Part shown: positions 9,018 through 18,356 of the stretch, piece by piece | Layout of the letters: each line of letters begins with the position of its first letter | How positions within the stretch are numbered: the first letter of the stretch is position 1 | From: B30-G6 sp964633115 | GTDB lineage: Bacteria; Desulfobacterota; Desulfobacteria; Desulfobacterales; B30-G6 | Assembly: GCA_964633115.1 (NCBI GenBank) | Contig: CAZWEO010000018.1 | Span: forward strand, 1 to 64,000 | Direction: 5' to 3' | Length of the DNA stretch: 64,000 nt | Translations under genes and position numbers: made by a program | The notes under the pieces: model-generated | Told to the model about the DNA's origin: nothing | The model's database searches: none | Seen by the model: the letters and a program-made list of their open reading frames with translations, nothing else

Positions 9018-9893
9018 TTAGACTGTAGCCTGATCTTCCAAATTACACGTCGCCCAGGCCGCCTTTTCAGAAAAAAGTTTTTTCAGGAAGGCATGATTAA
9101 AAGCGTGACCGGATTTTTCCATGACCACGTGGCCTAAAATGGGCATACCCAGCAGGGAAAGATCGCCGATACAGTCAAGCGCTTTGTGGCGTACGAATTC
9201 GTCCGGGTAGCGTAGCCCCTCGGGATTCATGATCTCTTCCCCATCGATGACCACCACATTATCCAGGGACGCGCCCTTGGACAGGCCATAGCGTTTGAGT
9301 ATTTCATATTCAGCCAGAAAACCAAAAGTTCTGGCTTTGCATATCTCATTTTTAAAGGTTTCTTCCGATATCGTGTATGTACAGGTCTGCATCTTTATTA
9401 AAGGGTGGTCGTATTCAATGGTGCAACTGATTTTAAATTCAGAAGCCGGATACATGCCCACAAACTTGCCGTCGGCTTCCAACTCAATGGGCTCCTGGAT
9501 GGCGAAAAAGCACTTGGGGCTGTCCTGAACCGCGATCCCGCCGTTCAGGATCATTTCGGCAAAGGGTCCGGCGCTGCCGTCCATAAATGGCATTTCATAG
9601 GCATCGATTTCCACCCGGGCATTATCAATGGAAAGACCTGAAAAAGCTGCCATCAGATGTTCGATGGTGCTTACGATAAACCCTTCGTACCCGATCACTG
9701 TAGCCAGGCTGGTATCCACTACCTGGTTAAAGTGGGCAGTGATGTCCGGGCTGTTTAAAAGATCTGTGCGCACGAATTTTATACCGTGGTTAACCGGCGC
9801 CGGATGGATGGTTAGATGCACATCTTTACCGGAATGAATCCCCACTCCTGAGCAGGTTATAACTTTTTCTAAGGTTCTTTGATTTTTATTCAT
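9018..9893 (-). CDS. lpxC: UDP-3-O-acyl-N-acetylglucosamine deacetylase
   Basis: A 291-aa zinc amidase that carries out the committed step of lipid A synthesis, indicating a Gram-negative envelope. It has the N-terminal SGVGIHSG, the zinc-binding TIEHLMAAFSG, the DGSAGPFAEM loop, the second metal site RHKALDCIGDLSLLG and the catalytic KSGHAFNHAF near the C-terminus. The frame is open upstream to 9935, but MNKNQRTLEKVI at 9893 is the conserved start. It is separated from the DUF4390 gene by 70 bp on the same strand and may share a transcript with it. Confidence 0.96.
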   Translation of the reverse strand: MNKNQRTLEKVITCSGVGIHSGKDVHLTIHPAPVNHGIKFVRTDLLNSPDITAHFNQVVDTSLATVIGYEGFIVSTIEHLMAAFSGLSIDNARVEIDAYEMPFMDGSAGPFAEMILNGGIAVQDSPKCFFAIQEPIELEADGKFVGMYPASEFKISCTIEYDHPLIKMQTCTYTISEETFKNEICKARTFGFLAEYEILKRYGLSKGASLDNVVVIDGEEIMNPEGLRYPDEFVRHKALDCIGDLSLLGMPILGHVVMEKSGHAFNHAFLKKLFSEKAAWATCNLEDQATV

Positions 9894-9952
9894 ATCAGCA
9901 TATTTAGTAATGTTTTTACGATTATATATCAACATATTAAATTTTCAAGTTA

Positions 9953-10810
9953 TTACCTTGATTGAAAAAAAGGCAAGGCCACAAACTCATTGGCCGCGAC
10001 CTCGAACTGGGCCACCAATTGTTTTAGAATGTCGGGGTAGAGCTCGCCGGACAATTCATTCATAAACGCCTTTTTAAACTCGATGGCCAAAACAAGCAGG
10101 CGATTATAATGGTTCCGGGAGAGTCGGCGGGCTAAATGGCCGCCCTTGAAAATTTCGTTCTCCGCCACGTAGATTTTACGCCTGTCAATGCTGAAGGTTT
10201 TCAACCGTGCCATGAAATCTTCCAGACAGGGGCCGAAAATCTCGCGGTTGACCGGTCCGGTTCCGAGATTGATCACCGGTTTGGGATCCGCATGCCATTC
10301 CATCGGTCCCTTACGTTGATAATTATAGGAATGCAGGTCGAACAGGATACCGTAGCGGCTATTCTGCAGCAGATAGTCGCCAACAATGTCCATCAAGCCA
10401 TGCATTTCCTGGTGCCTATCCAGGGACTCGGCGGTTTCAGCCTTGGTTTGAGGGCGATGCCAGACATCCAGATTCCAACATGTATCCGGAGTTGTATAAA
10501 CGGCTGATTGGGGCGGTCGGTTGGGATCATACTCAAAACGTGAGTATCGGGCCACAATCTGGATGGGGAAGGATTGCAGGAATGCTTCGGTATGGGGATC
10601 TTCTTCATATCTGCGATCAGCAGGACTGATTTTCATTTTTCCCGCGACATCTGGTCGCACGTCATGACCGGCGTGCAGGGCCACACCGGCATAACCTGCC
10701 GGGCGCAGGAACTTAAATTCAGCGCTACCCTTTGCGGTTATACCGCTAAAGGGCAGCGCACCCGCATCCAAGTGCTTGCGGATGCTCTCCAATGAATAGG
10801 TTTTTGACAT
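9953..10810 (-). CDS. N-formylglutamate amidohydrolase family protein
   Basis: A 285-aa protein of the N-formylglutamate amidohydrolase superfamily (zinc-dependent, hydrolysing formyl- or acyl-amino acids). It shows the family pattern of His, Asp and Arg motifs: ALHAGHDVRPD, a middle stretch with FDLHSYNYQRKG, and the late ENEIFKGGHLAR. I set the start at ATG 10810, preceded by AGGAG with 8-nt spacing. The longer frame begins inside the preceding gene. It lies 11 bp downstream of an ATP-grasp gene on the same strand, so the two probably form an operon. Histidine degradation genes are absent nearby, so a different substrate is likely, perhaps a peptide or amide made by the neighbour. Confidence 0.85.
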   Translation of the reverse strand: MSKTYSLESIRKHLDAGALPFSGITAKGSAEFKFLRPAGYAGVALHAGHDVRPDVAGKMKISPADRRYEEDPHTEAFLQSFPIQIVARYSRFEYDPNRPPQSAVYTTPDTCWNLDVWHRPQTKAETAESLDRHQEMHGLMDIVGDYLLQNSRYGILFDLHSYNYQRKGPMEWHADPKPVINLGTGPVNREIFGPCLEDFMARLKTFSIDRRKIYVAENEIFKGGHLARRLSRNHYNRLLVLAIEFKKAFMNELSGELYPDILKQLVAQFEVAANEFVALPFFQSR

Positions 10811-10821
10811 GTGTAATACTC

Positions 10822-12201
10822 CTAAAGTTGATGTTTTCTTTTTCGAAAACAAATCGTTGGGATAATTCCGCCACCTTGACTGACATTGACGATAGAATTA
10901 TCGGAGATTCGTGAGATAGCCCCGCAATATTGGCCCAGAAAAGCCCAGGGATTGAGGTTGACCTTTTTTAGTTTAAAATTGACATTGTTGGATTCTATTA
11001 CCGGGAACATCTCCTGGGGAATCGGCGTATATTCCTGAACAACCCAGGCTTCGGAACCGATATGTTGATCCACGACCGATGCCCACTTCTGCGGATCGGT
11101 TTCCCGTCCCAAAAACACATCCTTGCCACCATAACTGACAGCGGCTTTTAAAACGAGCTTTGCCTGGTTGTCGATAACAAAGGGTTTTAGGTCCACGCGA
11201 AAGCCTTGATACATCACTTTGTTATCCGACAACACCTTGGTCCAGGGAATGGTGCTGGCAATTACGTCGCGTTCGGTCTGCGAGAAAATATGTTGAAACC
11301 GATCATCAGTCAATGCTGCCAGGATTTTTTTATTGCCTACGATAAATGATCGAAACGGATTAACGACACATGCCAGATGGGTTTTGATCCCCGTGATGAA
11401 GGCCTCGGCCTCACTGCGTTTGTCGATCAACTCGCGCGTAATTACGCGTCGATAAATTAAATGAACAACCTCACCGGCCGCGACCATTTTACCACTCTTG
11501 ATTTCAAACTGCTGTGGACTGGTGACGATTGTTTTATACCCACGTTCGCTCACAAAGTTTTGCAGCAATCCAAATTCGGAGGCCGTCATCACATCCTCCC
11601 AGTCGACGATGGCGATGGTCGGCTTTTCAGGAAATAGGGTATGCTGGGATCTGAATTCGGCATAGCATTGCAACAGCGCATAGAGCAGGTGTTCCTGCCG
11701 GTTGACATAGTCAATCTGCCAGCGCTTCAAAACCGACATCTTTTCGAGCAAAGCCTTAAAGGCGGACTCGATCACATCGGCATAAGAACTGCCGGCGGGT
11801 GAATCGCAATTAAATTCCAAAAATTTAATATCATAGCCGCTCATAAAGGCATCCAGGCGTGAAATCACCAGCGGTATTTTATAGCAAGGATCGATGGCAA
11901 AAAATTCATTTTCTGTGTCGCTGAACTGCATCATGGCACGCAGATCCTCATCTTGCAGGTAGAGGTCAATCAACTTGCCGAGCGCACTGCTGATGGATTT
12001 GACAACGTGCTCCAAACGGTTGACCTGCTCTACTGTTAAAAACTGCGGTTTCAGCAGGGTTGGCAAGGGCCCATCAAAAAACGTGCAGCCTTCATCGCTC
12101 AGATACTGGTTTAGTTCCTCGAAATACCGCGCCGTACTGGCTGGATCCTCCGACAGTTCCATCAGATACATCAAGTTTATGGCAGCTTCTTGCTCAATCA
12201 T
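10822..12201 (-). CDS. Circularly permuted ATP-grasp / glutathionylspermidine-synthase-like protein
   Basis: A 459-aa protein. The region FLEFNCDSPAGSSYAD (about 148-163), the TIAIVDWED strand and the late lysine- and glycine-rich segment LVLKAAVSYGGKDVFLG resemble circularly permuted ATP-grasp proteins, including glutathionylspermidine synthase C-terminal domains. These form amide bonds with ATP. The start at ATG 12201 has AAGGAGA upstream with 8-nt spacing. Pairing with an amidohydrolase 11 bp downstream suggests synthesis and hydrolysis of the same amide, but the product is unknown. It could also belong to the peptide-modifying ATP-grasps. Confidence 0.75.
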   Translation of the reverse strand: MIEQEAAINLMYLMELSEDPASTARYFEELNQYLSDEGCTFFDGPLPTLLKPQFLTVEQVNRLEHVVKSISSALGKLIDLYLQDEDLRAMMQFSDTENEFFAIDPCYKIPLVISRLDAFMSGYDIKFLEFNCDSPAGSSYADVIESAFKALLEKMSVLKRWQIDYVNRQEHLLYALLQCYAEFRSQHTLFPEKPTIAIVDWEDVMTASEFGLLQNFVSERGYKTIVTSPQQFEIKSGKMVAAGEVVHLIYRRVITRELIDKRSEAEAFITGIKTHLACVVNPFRSFIVGNKKILAALTDDRFQHIFSQTERDVIASTIPWTKVLSDNKVMYQGFRVDLKPFVIDNQAKLVLKAAVSYGGKDVFLGRETDPQKWASVVDQHIGSEAWVVQEYTPIPQEMFPVIESNNVNFKLKKVNLNPWAFLGQYCGAISRISDNSIVNVSQGGGIIPTICFRKRKHQL

Positions 12202-12231
12202 CGATCCGTCTCCTTTTTTAATTGATCCCAA

Positions 12232-12678
12232 ATCTTGAACCGCTTAATTTAGGTGATAATAAAAGATAGGATTACGCTTCCAGCAGTCGAATTTATTCCA
12301 ATATGCGCATGGCATGTCAATAATAAAGCAGGTTTGGGGGTTATGGAAGGGGTGGCGGGTATAACTTATATAAAAAGATCATCCGGTTTAAGAAGACATT
12401 TATTCCTGTGTCGGTCTCAAACAACAGATGAACATCCAACATCGAACATAGAACACCGAACATCGAATATGGAATTTATCCTATTTAAATAAAGATTAGA
12501 GCGGCACGTAGCGCAAACACCTGCGCTGTGCGAGCGATTACTCATTCGACGTTGGATGTTCGATGTAAACAATACTTAATTCAGTTCCGTATTCGCACCC
12601 AATCTCTACAGCATTGTTGCTCCTAACCTGACCTGTTATCGTTTAATTGCAATTATTCTTTCCTGCTTAGGAGGTTTC
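12232..12678. other. 447-bp spacer with family D inverted repeat
   Basis: No gene is supported here. At 12429-12475 there are tandem, degenerate units of the type AACATCGAA. The segment 12431-12446 pairs with 12545-12560 (15 of 16 positions), giving a long-loop dyad. The Shine-Dalgarno AGGAGG of the next gene ends near 12675. Confidence 0.6.
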
Positions 12679-14211
12679 GTGCTTGCAAGAGTCATCAGCA
12701 GCGCCGTCATCGGCATTGATGCTTATCTGGTGGAAGTGGAGGTGGACATCACCAGAGGGCTGCCAACTTTTACGACGGTTGGTCTGCCAGAGGCGGCCGT
12801 AAAGGAGAGTAAGGAGCGGGTCAAATCCGCCATCAGTAATTCCGGCTATACATTTCCGGATGACCGCATCACCGTTAATCTGGCACCGGCAAATATCAAA
12901 AAGGAAGGCACCGGCTTTGACTTGCCCATTGCCCTGGGAATATTGGCGGCAGAACGATTGGTTCCTCAAAAGCTTGTCAGCAAATACATTATCATGGGGG
13001 AGCTGTCGCTGGATGGGCGCGTCAAGCCGGTTAACGGCGGCCTGCCCATGGCCATTGCCGCCCGAAAGGCCGGATACCACGGCATCATGGTGCCGCATGC
13101 CAACCGGCAAGAGGCCTCGGTGGTGGCAAACATTGACGTTTATCCGGTGGAAACATTGTCACAGGTGGTGGATTTTTTTCGCGGCTTTACGCGGATCGAG
13201 CTGGTAAAGGCTGATCTACAAACGCTTTTTGATACCCAAAGCCGCTATGACAACGATTTTTCTGAAGTCATGGGTCAGGAGCATGTCAAACGGGCCATGG
13301 AGATTGCCGCAGCCGGTGGACACAATCTGCTTATGATCGGTGCGCCCGGATCCGGAAAGACCATGATTGCCAAGCGGCTGCCTACGATATTGCCGGCTTT
13401 GACTTTTGAAGAGGCCATCGAGACCACCAAGGTGTTTAGCGTGATGGGCCTTTTGCAAAAGGACAGGGCCCTGGTCACCAAACGTCCCTTCCGTTCGCCC
13501 CACCATACGATTTCAGATGCCGGGTTGATCGGCGGCGGCCACATCCCCAGGCCGGGTGAGGTCAGCCTGGCGCACAATGGGGTTTTATTTCTGGATGAAC
13601 TATCCGAATATAAAAAGCACGTGTTGGAAGTGCTGCGACAACCCCTGGAAGATTTAAAGGTCACCATTTCACGGGCCAAATCCACGATTACCTATCCTTC
13701 CAGCTTTATGCTGGTGGCGGCCATGAATCCATGTCCTTGTGGTTATTTTTCGGATCCCAAGCACGAATGCCGCTGCACTTTTCACCAGATCCAGCGTTAT
13801 CGATCCAAAATTTCGGGCCCTTTATTGGACCGCATCGATCTGCACGTGGATGTGCCAGCAGTGCCTTATAGGGAGCTCAAAGGGGTTGTAGCGTCTGAGT
13901 CTTCCGAAAGTATCCGTCAACGGGCGGCAAATGCCAGGTCGATTCAATCGCATCGATTCCGGAATATGCACATCTATTGCAATGCCCAGATGAACAGCCG
14001 TTTGATCACGCGACACTGTCGGATTGACAATGCCTGTCACGACCTTTTAGAAACCGCCATTGACAAGCTGGGACTATCGGCGCGCGCACACAGCCGTATT
14101 CTGAAGATTGCTCGGACCATTGCAGATATCGAGGGTGTTGCTGAATTGAAACAGCATCATGTTGCCGAAGCGGTGCAATATCGAAATCTGGATCGCGGAA
14201 GTCTTGCATGA
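12679..14211 (+). CDS. yifB: YifB-family Mg-chelatase-like AAA+ ATPase (ComM-type)
   Basis: A 510-aa protein. The N-terminal Lon-protease-like/ChlI domain (1-170) is followed by an AAA+ core with Walker A GAPGSGKTMIAKR (about 218) and Walker B VLFLDELSE. A conserved MNPCPCGYF cysteine motif and a C-terminal Mg_chelatase_C helical domain (SARAHSRILKIARTIADI) follow. ComM-type members act in branch migration during natural transformation; others are uncharacterised. The GTG start is supported by AGGAGG a few bases upstream and by the conserved N-terminus MLARV. The stop codon forms one edge of a 16-bp inverted repeat. Confidence 0.93.
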   Translation: MLARVISSAVIGIDAYLVEVEVDITRGLPTFTTVGLPEAAVKESKERVKSAISNSGYTFPDDRITVNLAPANIKKEGTGFDLPIALGILAAERLVPQKLVSKYIIMGELSLDGRVKPVNGGLPMAIAARKAGYHGIMVPHANRQEASVVANIDVYPVETLSQVVDFFRGFTRIELVKADLQTLFDTQSRYDNDFSEVMGQEHVKRAMEIAAAGGHNLLMIGAPGSGKTMIAKRLPTILPALTFEEAIETTKVFSVMGLLQKDRALVTKRPFRSPHHTISDAGLIGGGHIPRPGEVSLAHNGVLFLDELSEYKKHVLEVLRQPLEDLKVTISRAKSTITYPSSFMLVAAMNPCPCGYFSDPKHECRCTFHQIQRYRSKISGPLLDRIDLHVDVPAVPYRELKGVVASESSESIRQRAANARSIQSHRFRNMHIYCNAQMNSRLITRHCRIDNACHDLLETAIDKLGLSARAHSRILKIARTIADIEGVAELKQHHVAEAVQYRNLDRGSLA

Positions 14212-14303
14212 ATTTTTATGAGATATTTATTACTATTTTATTTTTTAACGATTATTGGTCTCTATTCATAAAGGGTTGCAACGTTTCATCTCATAAAAAT
14301 TCA
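14209..14303. repeat. 16-bp inverted repeat with 63-nt loop after yifB
   Basis: Arms 14209-14224 and 14288-14303 are perfect complements. The left arm begins with the yifB stop codon. It may serve as a terminator or be the ends of a small mobile remnant. The rest of 14304-14456 holds nothing I recognise apart from a CAGGAGC ribosome site before the next gene. Confidence 0.6.
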
Positions 14304-14456
14304 CCCTACGGGCGAGTCGGGGGCTTCCATAGGCTGTTTACTGCTTACCGTTGTAATCTATCAGTCAGAATATCCGGATGGCTATTGCTTGACTCCTGAG
14401 AGCCTTTCCCCTATTAAATTTGGAACTCAAACAAAATTTAGCCAGGAGCAGTTGCT

Positions 14457-15842
14457 TTGAACTTCACTCCCATCACCCCGAAAAATATTGAAGAATTATC
14501 TCAATTCGTACGACCCGACCGCATATCTACCGGAGAATCCGTACTGGATCTGCATGCCAAGGATCAATCCCAGCATGCCCCTGTGCGCCCTGAGGTGGTA
14601 ATATGGCCCCAAAGCGCCGAGGAGGTTTCTGCCGTGGTTCGGTATGCCAATGACAGTCGCATCCCGCTGGTGGGCTGGGGTTCAGGTTCCAGCCTGGAGG
14701 GTAACCCCATACCCATTCAGAAAGGAATTGTGCTGGATTTTGCGCAGATGAACCGGATCTTGGATGTTCGCACCGAGGATTTTCAGGTGGACGTGGAACC
14801 GGGCCTGGTCTATCAGGACCTGAATGATCACCTTAAGTACACCGGACTCTTTTTCCCGCCCGACCCGGGCGCCCGGGCTACCATCGGTGGTATGATCGCC
14901 AACAATGCCAGTGGTACCCGTACCGTCTATTATGGTTCCACCAAAGATTTTATATTGCGGCTGAAAATGGTGATGGCCAACGGCGACATCCTCGAAACCG
15001 GATCGCGCACAGCCAAGACATCCTCGGGCTACGACCTGCTGCATTTGTTCGTGGGTTCTGAGGGTACCCTTGGCCTTGTGGTACAGGCCACAGTTCGGTT
15101 GGTGGGCCTGCCCGAGGAATATGCTGCTGCCATTGTCACATTCCCTACAATCGAGGCCGCTAGTGAAGCCGTGGTAACGATACGGCGCGCCGGACTGAAT
15201 CCGGCCTCCTTGGAGTTACTGGATACGGCCTGTATCCGGCTGTTTAACCAGGAAAAAAATCTGGGTCTGGCCGAATCGCCCACGTTGTTTATCGAGTTTC
15301 ATGGGCCTTCCCTGGCTTATTTGAGTGAAATTCTGGAGTTGGTTGAGGAGGTATGCCAGGAAGTCGGCCAGGTTGAGGTTCGATCCGGACTGGGGCGCGA
15401 AGAGCGCAACCGATTTTTCGAGGCCCGGCATGAACTGGGTGAAATGATCATTCGCAACCATCCTGATTGCGGCACCCAGGTCATCGATGTGGCGGTCCCG
15501 CCGACGGCCTATTCCGAAATTATTGCCAGTGCGCGAAAGGCAGCCGAATCAGCGGGGATACCCGGTTATGCCTTCAGTCATGCCGGAGACGGAAACCTGC
15601 ATCTGAATCTGGCCGGCCGCAAGAATAATCCGGAAGACTGGAAATTGATCGGGAAAATCAGCCGGGAGATGGTGGACAAAGCGCTATCGTACGGTGGTAC
15701 GGCAACCGGAGAGCATGGGGTCGGCATCGGTAAGCGTGACTATATGCAGGCTGAGCATGGCAGAAGCCTCGACTATATGCGCCAGATTAAAAACCTGTTT
15801 GATCCGAGGGGGATACTGAACCCTGGAAAGATCTTCCCCTAA
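14457..15842 (+). CDS. FAD-binding oxidase, GlcD/lactate-dehydrogenase type
   Basis: A 461-aa flavoprotein that oxidises a 2-hydroxy acid such as glycolate or D-lactate. The FAD_binding_4 domain (about 40-220) carries PLVGWGSGSSLEGNP and PDPGARATIGGMIANNASGTRTVYYG. The C-terminal FAD-oxidase domain carries HAGDGNLHLNL and ends with the family signature GEHGVGIGKRDYM and NPGKIFP. The TTG start is supported by CAGGAGC about 9 nt upstream. No GlcE or GlcF partner lies beside it, so the electron acceptor is not evident; sulfate reducers often pass such electrons to an Etf or an iron-sulfur protein encoded elsewhere. Confidence 0.9.
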   Translation: MNFTPITPKNIEELSQFVRPDRISTGESVLDLHAKDQSQHAPVRPEVVIWPQSAEEVSAVVRYANDSRIPLVGWGSGSSLEGNPIPIQKGIVLDFAQMNRILDVRTEDFQVDVEPGLVYQDLNDHLKYTGLFFPPDPGARATIGGMIANNASGTRTVYYGSTKDFILRLKMVMANGDILETGSRTAKTSSGYDLLHLFVGSEGTLGLVVQATVRLVGLPEEYAAAIVTFPTIEAASEAVVTIRRAGLNPASLELLDTACIRLFNQEKNLGLAESPTLFIEFHGPSLAYLSEILELVEEVCQEVGQVEVRSGLGREERNRFFEARHELGEMIIRNHPDCGTQVIDVAVPPTAYSEIIASARKAAESAGIPGYAFSHAGDGNLHLNLAGRKNNPEDWKLIGKISREMVDKALSYGGTATGEHGVGIGKRDYMQAEHGRSLDYMRQIKNLFDPRGILNPGKIFP

Positions 15843-15886
15843 ATGTAAATCGGGTCGCGCCAAAAAGGCGCGACCCGATTTACATT
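15842..15886 (+). terminator. Perfect 20-bp hairpin after the GlcD-type gene
   Basis: Arms 15842-15861 and 15867-15886 are perfect complements with a 5-nt A loop (15862-15866). The arm starts on the last base of the stop codon. The stem is GC-rich in its upper part. No clear U-tract follows, so rho-independent strength is uncertain. Confidence 0.75.
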
Positions 15887-15988
15887 GACAATCCTGAAAA
15901 GACACTTACAATTGATGCAGATTTGCTGAGTTTACAGAGTCAGGATTCATATAAATATTAAATGATTATGTCGCGGGTCAGCCGCGCA

Positions 15989-16015
15989 ACGTAAAATCGA
16001 TCAACGATTTTACGT
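15989..16015 (+). promoter_or_regulatory. Hairpin abutting the ribosome binding site
   Basis: An 11-bp perfect stem (15989-15999 with 16005-16015, loop ATCAA) ends one base before the GGAGG at 16016-16020 of the next gene. In the mRNA it would sit against the Shine-Dalgarno site and could modulate translation or protect the 5' end. Confidence 0.55.
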
Positions 16016-16025
16016 GGAGGAAAAC

Positions 16026-16703
16026 ATGGTATTTGAAACCAAGGAAGAAGTGCTGGAAAGAATCATGGCACAAGACAAACCCACTTGTCCTGATTGTGGT
16101 GAGGTGATGAACTTGTGGGAAGTACCGCCCATCAATTTCAGCGATGGTCTGGGGTGGGGATCTCCTTATCTATATTTGTGCTTCAATGACGATTGTCCCA
16201 TATATAGTCAAGGATGGGAAAATATGAAAGAAAACTATAACCACACCGCTTCATACCGCAAGATGAACTACCCGGGAACTGTGCAATTTGAGCTGATGCC
16301 GGTTTTCAGTCCCATGGGCGCCCAGGGGCAGATTATTGACGACCAGGTCCTTATGCAGGAAGAAATGCTCAAGGAGGCCATTAAAAAAGGTTTTTCTATC
16401 CTGGCTCAATGCTTTGTGGACAAGGATGTTGAGACTGCTCTGCGTATGCTGCTGGATCCCACCGAACCGGCGCGTGTCCGTTTGAAAGCGGCGGAGATGC
16501 TGGGCGATATCGGCGATCTGGAAGCCATCGAACCCCTCAGAAATTTAAAAGTGGGCAACGAGTTGGTCGAGAAGCAACTGGATGAATCCGTTGCCAAGAT
16601 TCATGAACGCTTTTTCACGCGGGAGTGCCCCTTTTGTGCGGAGATTGTCAAGAAACGCGCCAAGGTGTGTAAGCACTGCCAACAAAACATAGCTGGCATT
16701 TAA
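16026..16703 (+). CDS. Two-zinc-ribbon protein with HEAT-like segment
   Basis: A 225-aa protein. The N-terminal zinc ribbon has CPDCGE near residue 21 and a second pair in CFNDDCP near residue 56. A middle helical part, PARVRLKAAEMLGDIGDLEAIEPLRNL, reads like one PBS-lyase/HEAT repeat. The C-terminal treble-clef or zinc-ribbon has CPFCAEIVKKRAKVCKHC. I chose ATG 16026, which has GGAGG 5 nt upstream; an in-frame GTG at 16014 lies inside the Shine-Dalgarno region. Function is unknown. It may be a scaffold or nucleic-acid-associated protein. Its stop codon starts a 14-bp hairpin shared with gpmI. Confidence 0.75.
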   Translation: MVFETKEEVLERIMAQDKPTCPDCGEVMNLWEVPPINFSDGLGWGSPYLYLCFNDDCPIYSQGWENMKENYNHTASYRKMNYPGTVQFELMPVFSPMGAQGQIIDDQVLMQEEMLKEAIKKGFSILAQCFVDKDVETALRMLLDPTEPARVRLKAAEMLGDIGDLEAIEPLRNLKVGNELVEKQLDESVAKIHERFFTRECPFCAEIVKKRAKVCKHCQQNIAGI

Positions 16704-16732
16704 GCCGTAAGCTGTATGCAGCTTACGGCTTA
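16701..16732. terminator. 14-bp bidirectional hairpin between convergent genes (family A)
   Basis: Arms 16701-16714 and 16719-16732 are perfect complements with the loop TATG. The element contains the stop codon of the plus-strand zinc-ribbon gene and also encodes the stop and final residues of gpmI on the minus strand. Its AGCCGTAAGC / GCTTACGGCT units resemble the element at 25483-25546. Confidence 0.75.
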
Positions 16733-18279
16733 TCGCTTATAGCTATTAATGATGTTCCGGTCATTTCCTGAGGCTGGGGCAAGCCCATAATTTGAAGCAG
16801 GGTGGGGGCAATATCACATAAGGCTCCATCTTGCAAAGCCTTCCCTTTGAAATCGTCATCCACCAAAATACAGGTAACCCGGCCCACGGTATGGGCGGTA
16901 TGCGGGTTACCATCATCAGCGATCATTTTTTCAGCATTGCCGTGATCGGCCGTGATCATGGCGGACCATTGCTTTTCCTGCAACTTGGCAACGATTTGCC
17001 CCACACAGCGATCGACCGTTTCACAAGCCTTAACAGCCGCCGGTAATATACCGGTGTGGCCGACCATATCCATGTTGGCAAAATTAAGCACGACTAAATC
17101 ATAAGTATCGCTATCCAGGCGTTTAAGGACTTCCTGGGTTACCTCAACTGCGCTCATTTCCGGTTTTTGATCATAGGTAGCCACCTCGCGTGGTGATGGA
17201 ATCAGGCAGCGGTCCTCTCCCGGAAACGGTTCTTCGCGACCACCGCTGAAAAAGTAAGTCACATGGGCATATTTTTCCGTCTCTGCAATACGAAGCTGTT
17301 TTAAGCTCGCATCACTGATGACCTGACCCAGAATGTTCTGCATGGATTTGGGTTTAAAGGCGATGGGCAGGGTAAAATCGGAATCGTAAAGGGTCATGCA
17401 GGTATAACCGCACAGATTTAACCGGGAACCACGTTCAAATTCATCAAAGCCTTCGTCCGTAAATGCATGCGTTATTTCTCGGGCCCGATCTGCTCGGAAA
17501 TTGAAAAATAGGATACCGTCGCCATCTTTAACCTGCCCGCGCGGTATGCCATCAGCATCTGTAATAACAATCGGTTTGATAAATTCATCTGTTTCATTTT
17601 TCTGATAGGCGTTTTGGATCGCAGTCAGGGCGTCTTTTTCAGGGGTACCTTCGGCACGGGTGTAAAGGTTATATGCTTTTTCGACGCGGTCCCAGCGTTT
17701 GTCACGATCCATGGCAAAATAACGGCCACAAATCGATGCGATAAAACCGGTGCCGATTTTGTCCAGATGGGATTGAATGGTTTGCAAATAACCGGCCCCA
17801 CCGGTGGGCGACGTATCTCTACCGTCCATGATGGCATGAACTGCAACCTTTGAGATCTGATGCGCAGCAGCCATATCCAATAGCGCCAGTAAATGGGTTA
17901 ATTGGCTATGGACGCCGCCGTCGGATACCAGACCCATGAGATGGAGGGTTGATTCGGCTTTTTGAACCGTGGCCATTAATTGACATATGGCCGAATTTTC
18001 AAAGAACTGACCGCCGGCAATGGCCTGATCGATACGTAGCAGATCTTGATAGACGATTCGGCCGGCACCGATATTCAAATGTCCCACCTCTGAATTTCCC
18101 ATGATGCCGTCGGGCAGACCCACTGCATTACCAAAGGTAGTCAGCAAGGAGCTGGGGTATTGATCGCGAAGTTGATTCAGGTTAGAGGTCGCCGCCTGAG
18201 CAACGGCATTGCCATGGTAAGCATCGCGGGCGCCCCAGCCGTCCAGAATTATTAACATACATTTTTTCTTTATGGTCAT
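16723..18279 (-). CDS. gpmI: 2,3-bisphosphoglycerate-independent phosphoglycerate mutase
   Basis: A 518-aa Mn-dependent glycolytic and gluconeogenic enzyme interconverting 3- and 2-phosphoglycerate. It has LIILDGWG at the N-terminus, the catalytic serine in MGNSEVGHLNIGAG, the substrate motif HAIMDGRDTSP, and the late metal site ITADHGNAEKM followed by PHTAHT. I set the start at ATG 18279, which has a purine-rich AAAGG upstream; the frame is open to 18315. The final residues AISDKP and the stop codon are encoded within the hairpin repeat at 16701-16732. It is the distal gene of the block that begins at rplU. Confidence 0.96.
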   Translation of the reverse strand: MTIKKKCMLIILDGWGARDAYHGNAVAQAATSNLNQLRDQYPSSLLTTFGNAVGLPDGIMGNSEVGHLNIGAGRIVYQDLLRIDQAIAGGQFFENSAICQLMATVQKAESTLHLMGLVSDGGVHSQLTHLLALLDMAAAHQISKVAVHAIMDGRDTSPTGGAGYLQTIQSHLDKIGTGFIASICGRYFAMDRDKRWDRVEKAYNLYTRAEGTPEKDALTAIQNAYQKNETDEFIKPIVITDADGIPRGQVKDGDGILFFNFRADRAREITHAFTDEGFDEFERGSRLNLCGYTCMTLYDSDFTLPIAFKPKSMQNILGQVISDASLKQLRIAETEKYAHVTYFFSGGREEPFPGEDRCLIPSPREVATYDQKPEMSAVEVTQEVLKRLDSDTYDLVVLNFANMDMVGHTGILPAAVKACETVDRCVGQIVAKLQEKQWSAMITADHGNAEKMIADDGNPHTAHTVGRVTCILVDDDFKGKALQDGALCDIAPTLLQIMGLPQPQEMTGTSLIAISDKP

Positions 18280-18356
18280 GTAGGATGCCTTTGTGGTCCA
18301 GTTAAAATTGGTCATTTCATCTTGAAATTAGGGTTCGAGGATTCAAGTGATTCTGA

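Noticed and set aside
12253..12492. Small plus-strand reading frame
   Set aside because: Covers repeat sequence and shows no protein-like character or ribosome site.
14208..14399. 63-aa reading frame after yifB
   Set aside because: Begins inside the yifB stop region and spans both arms of an inverted repeat; composition is not protein-like.
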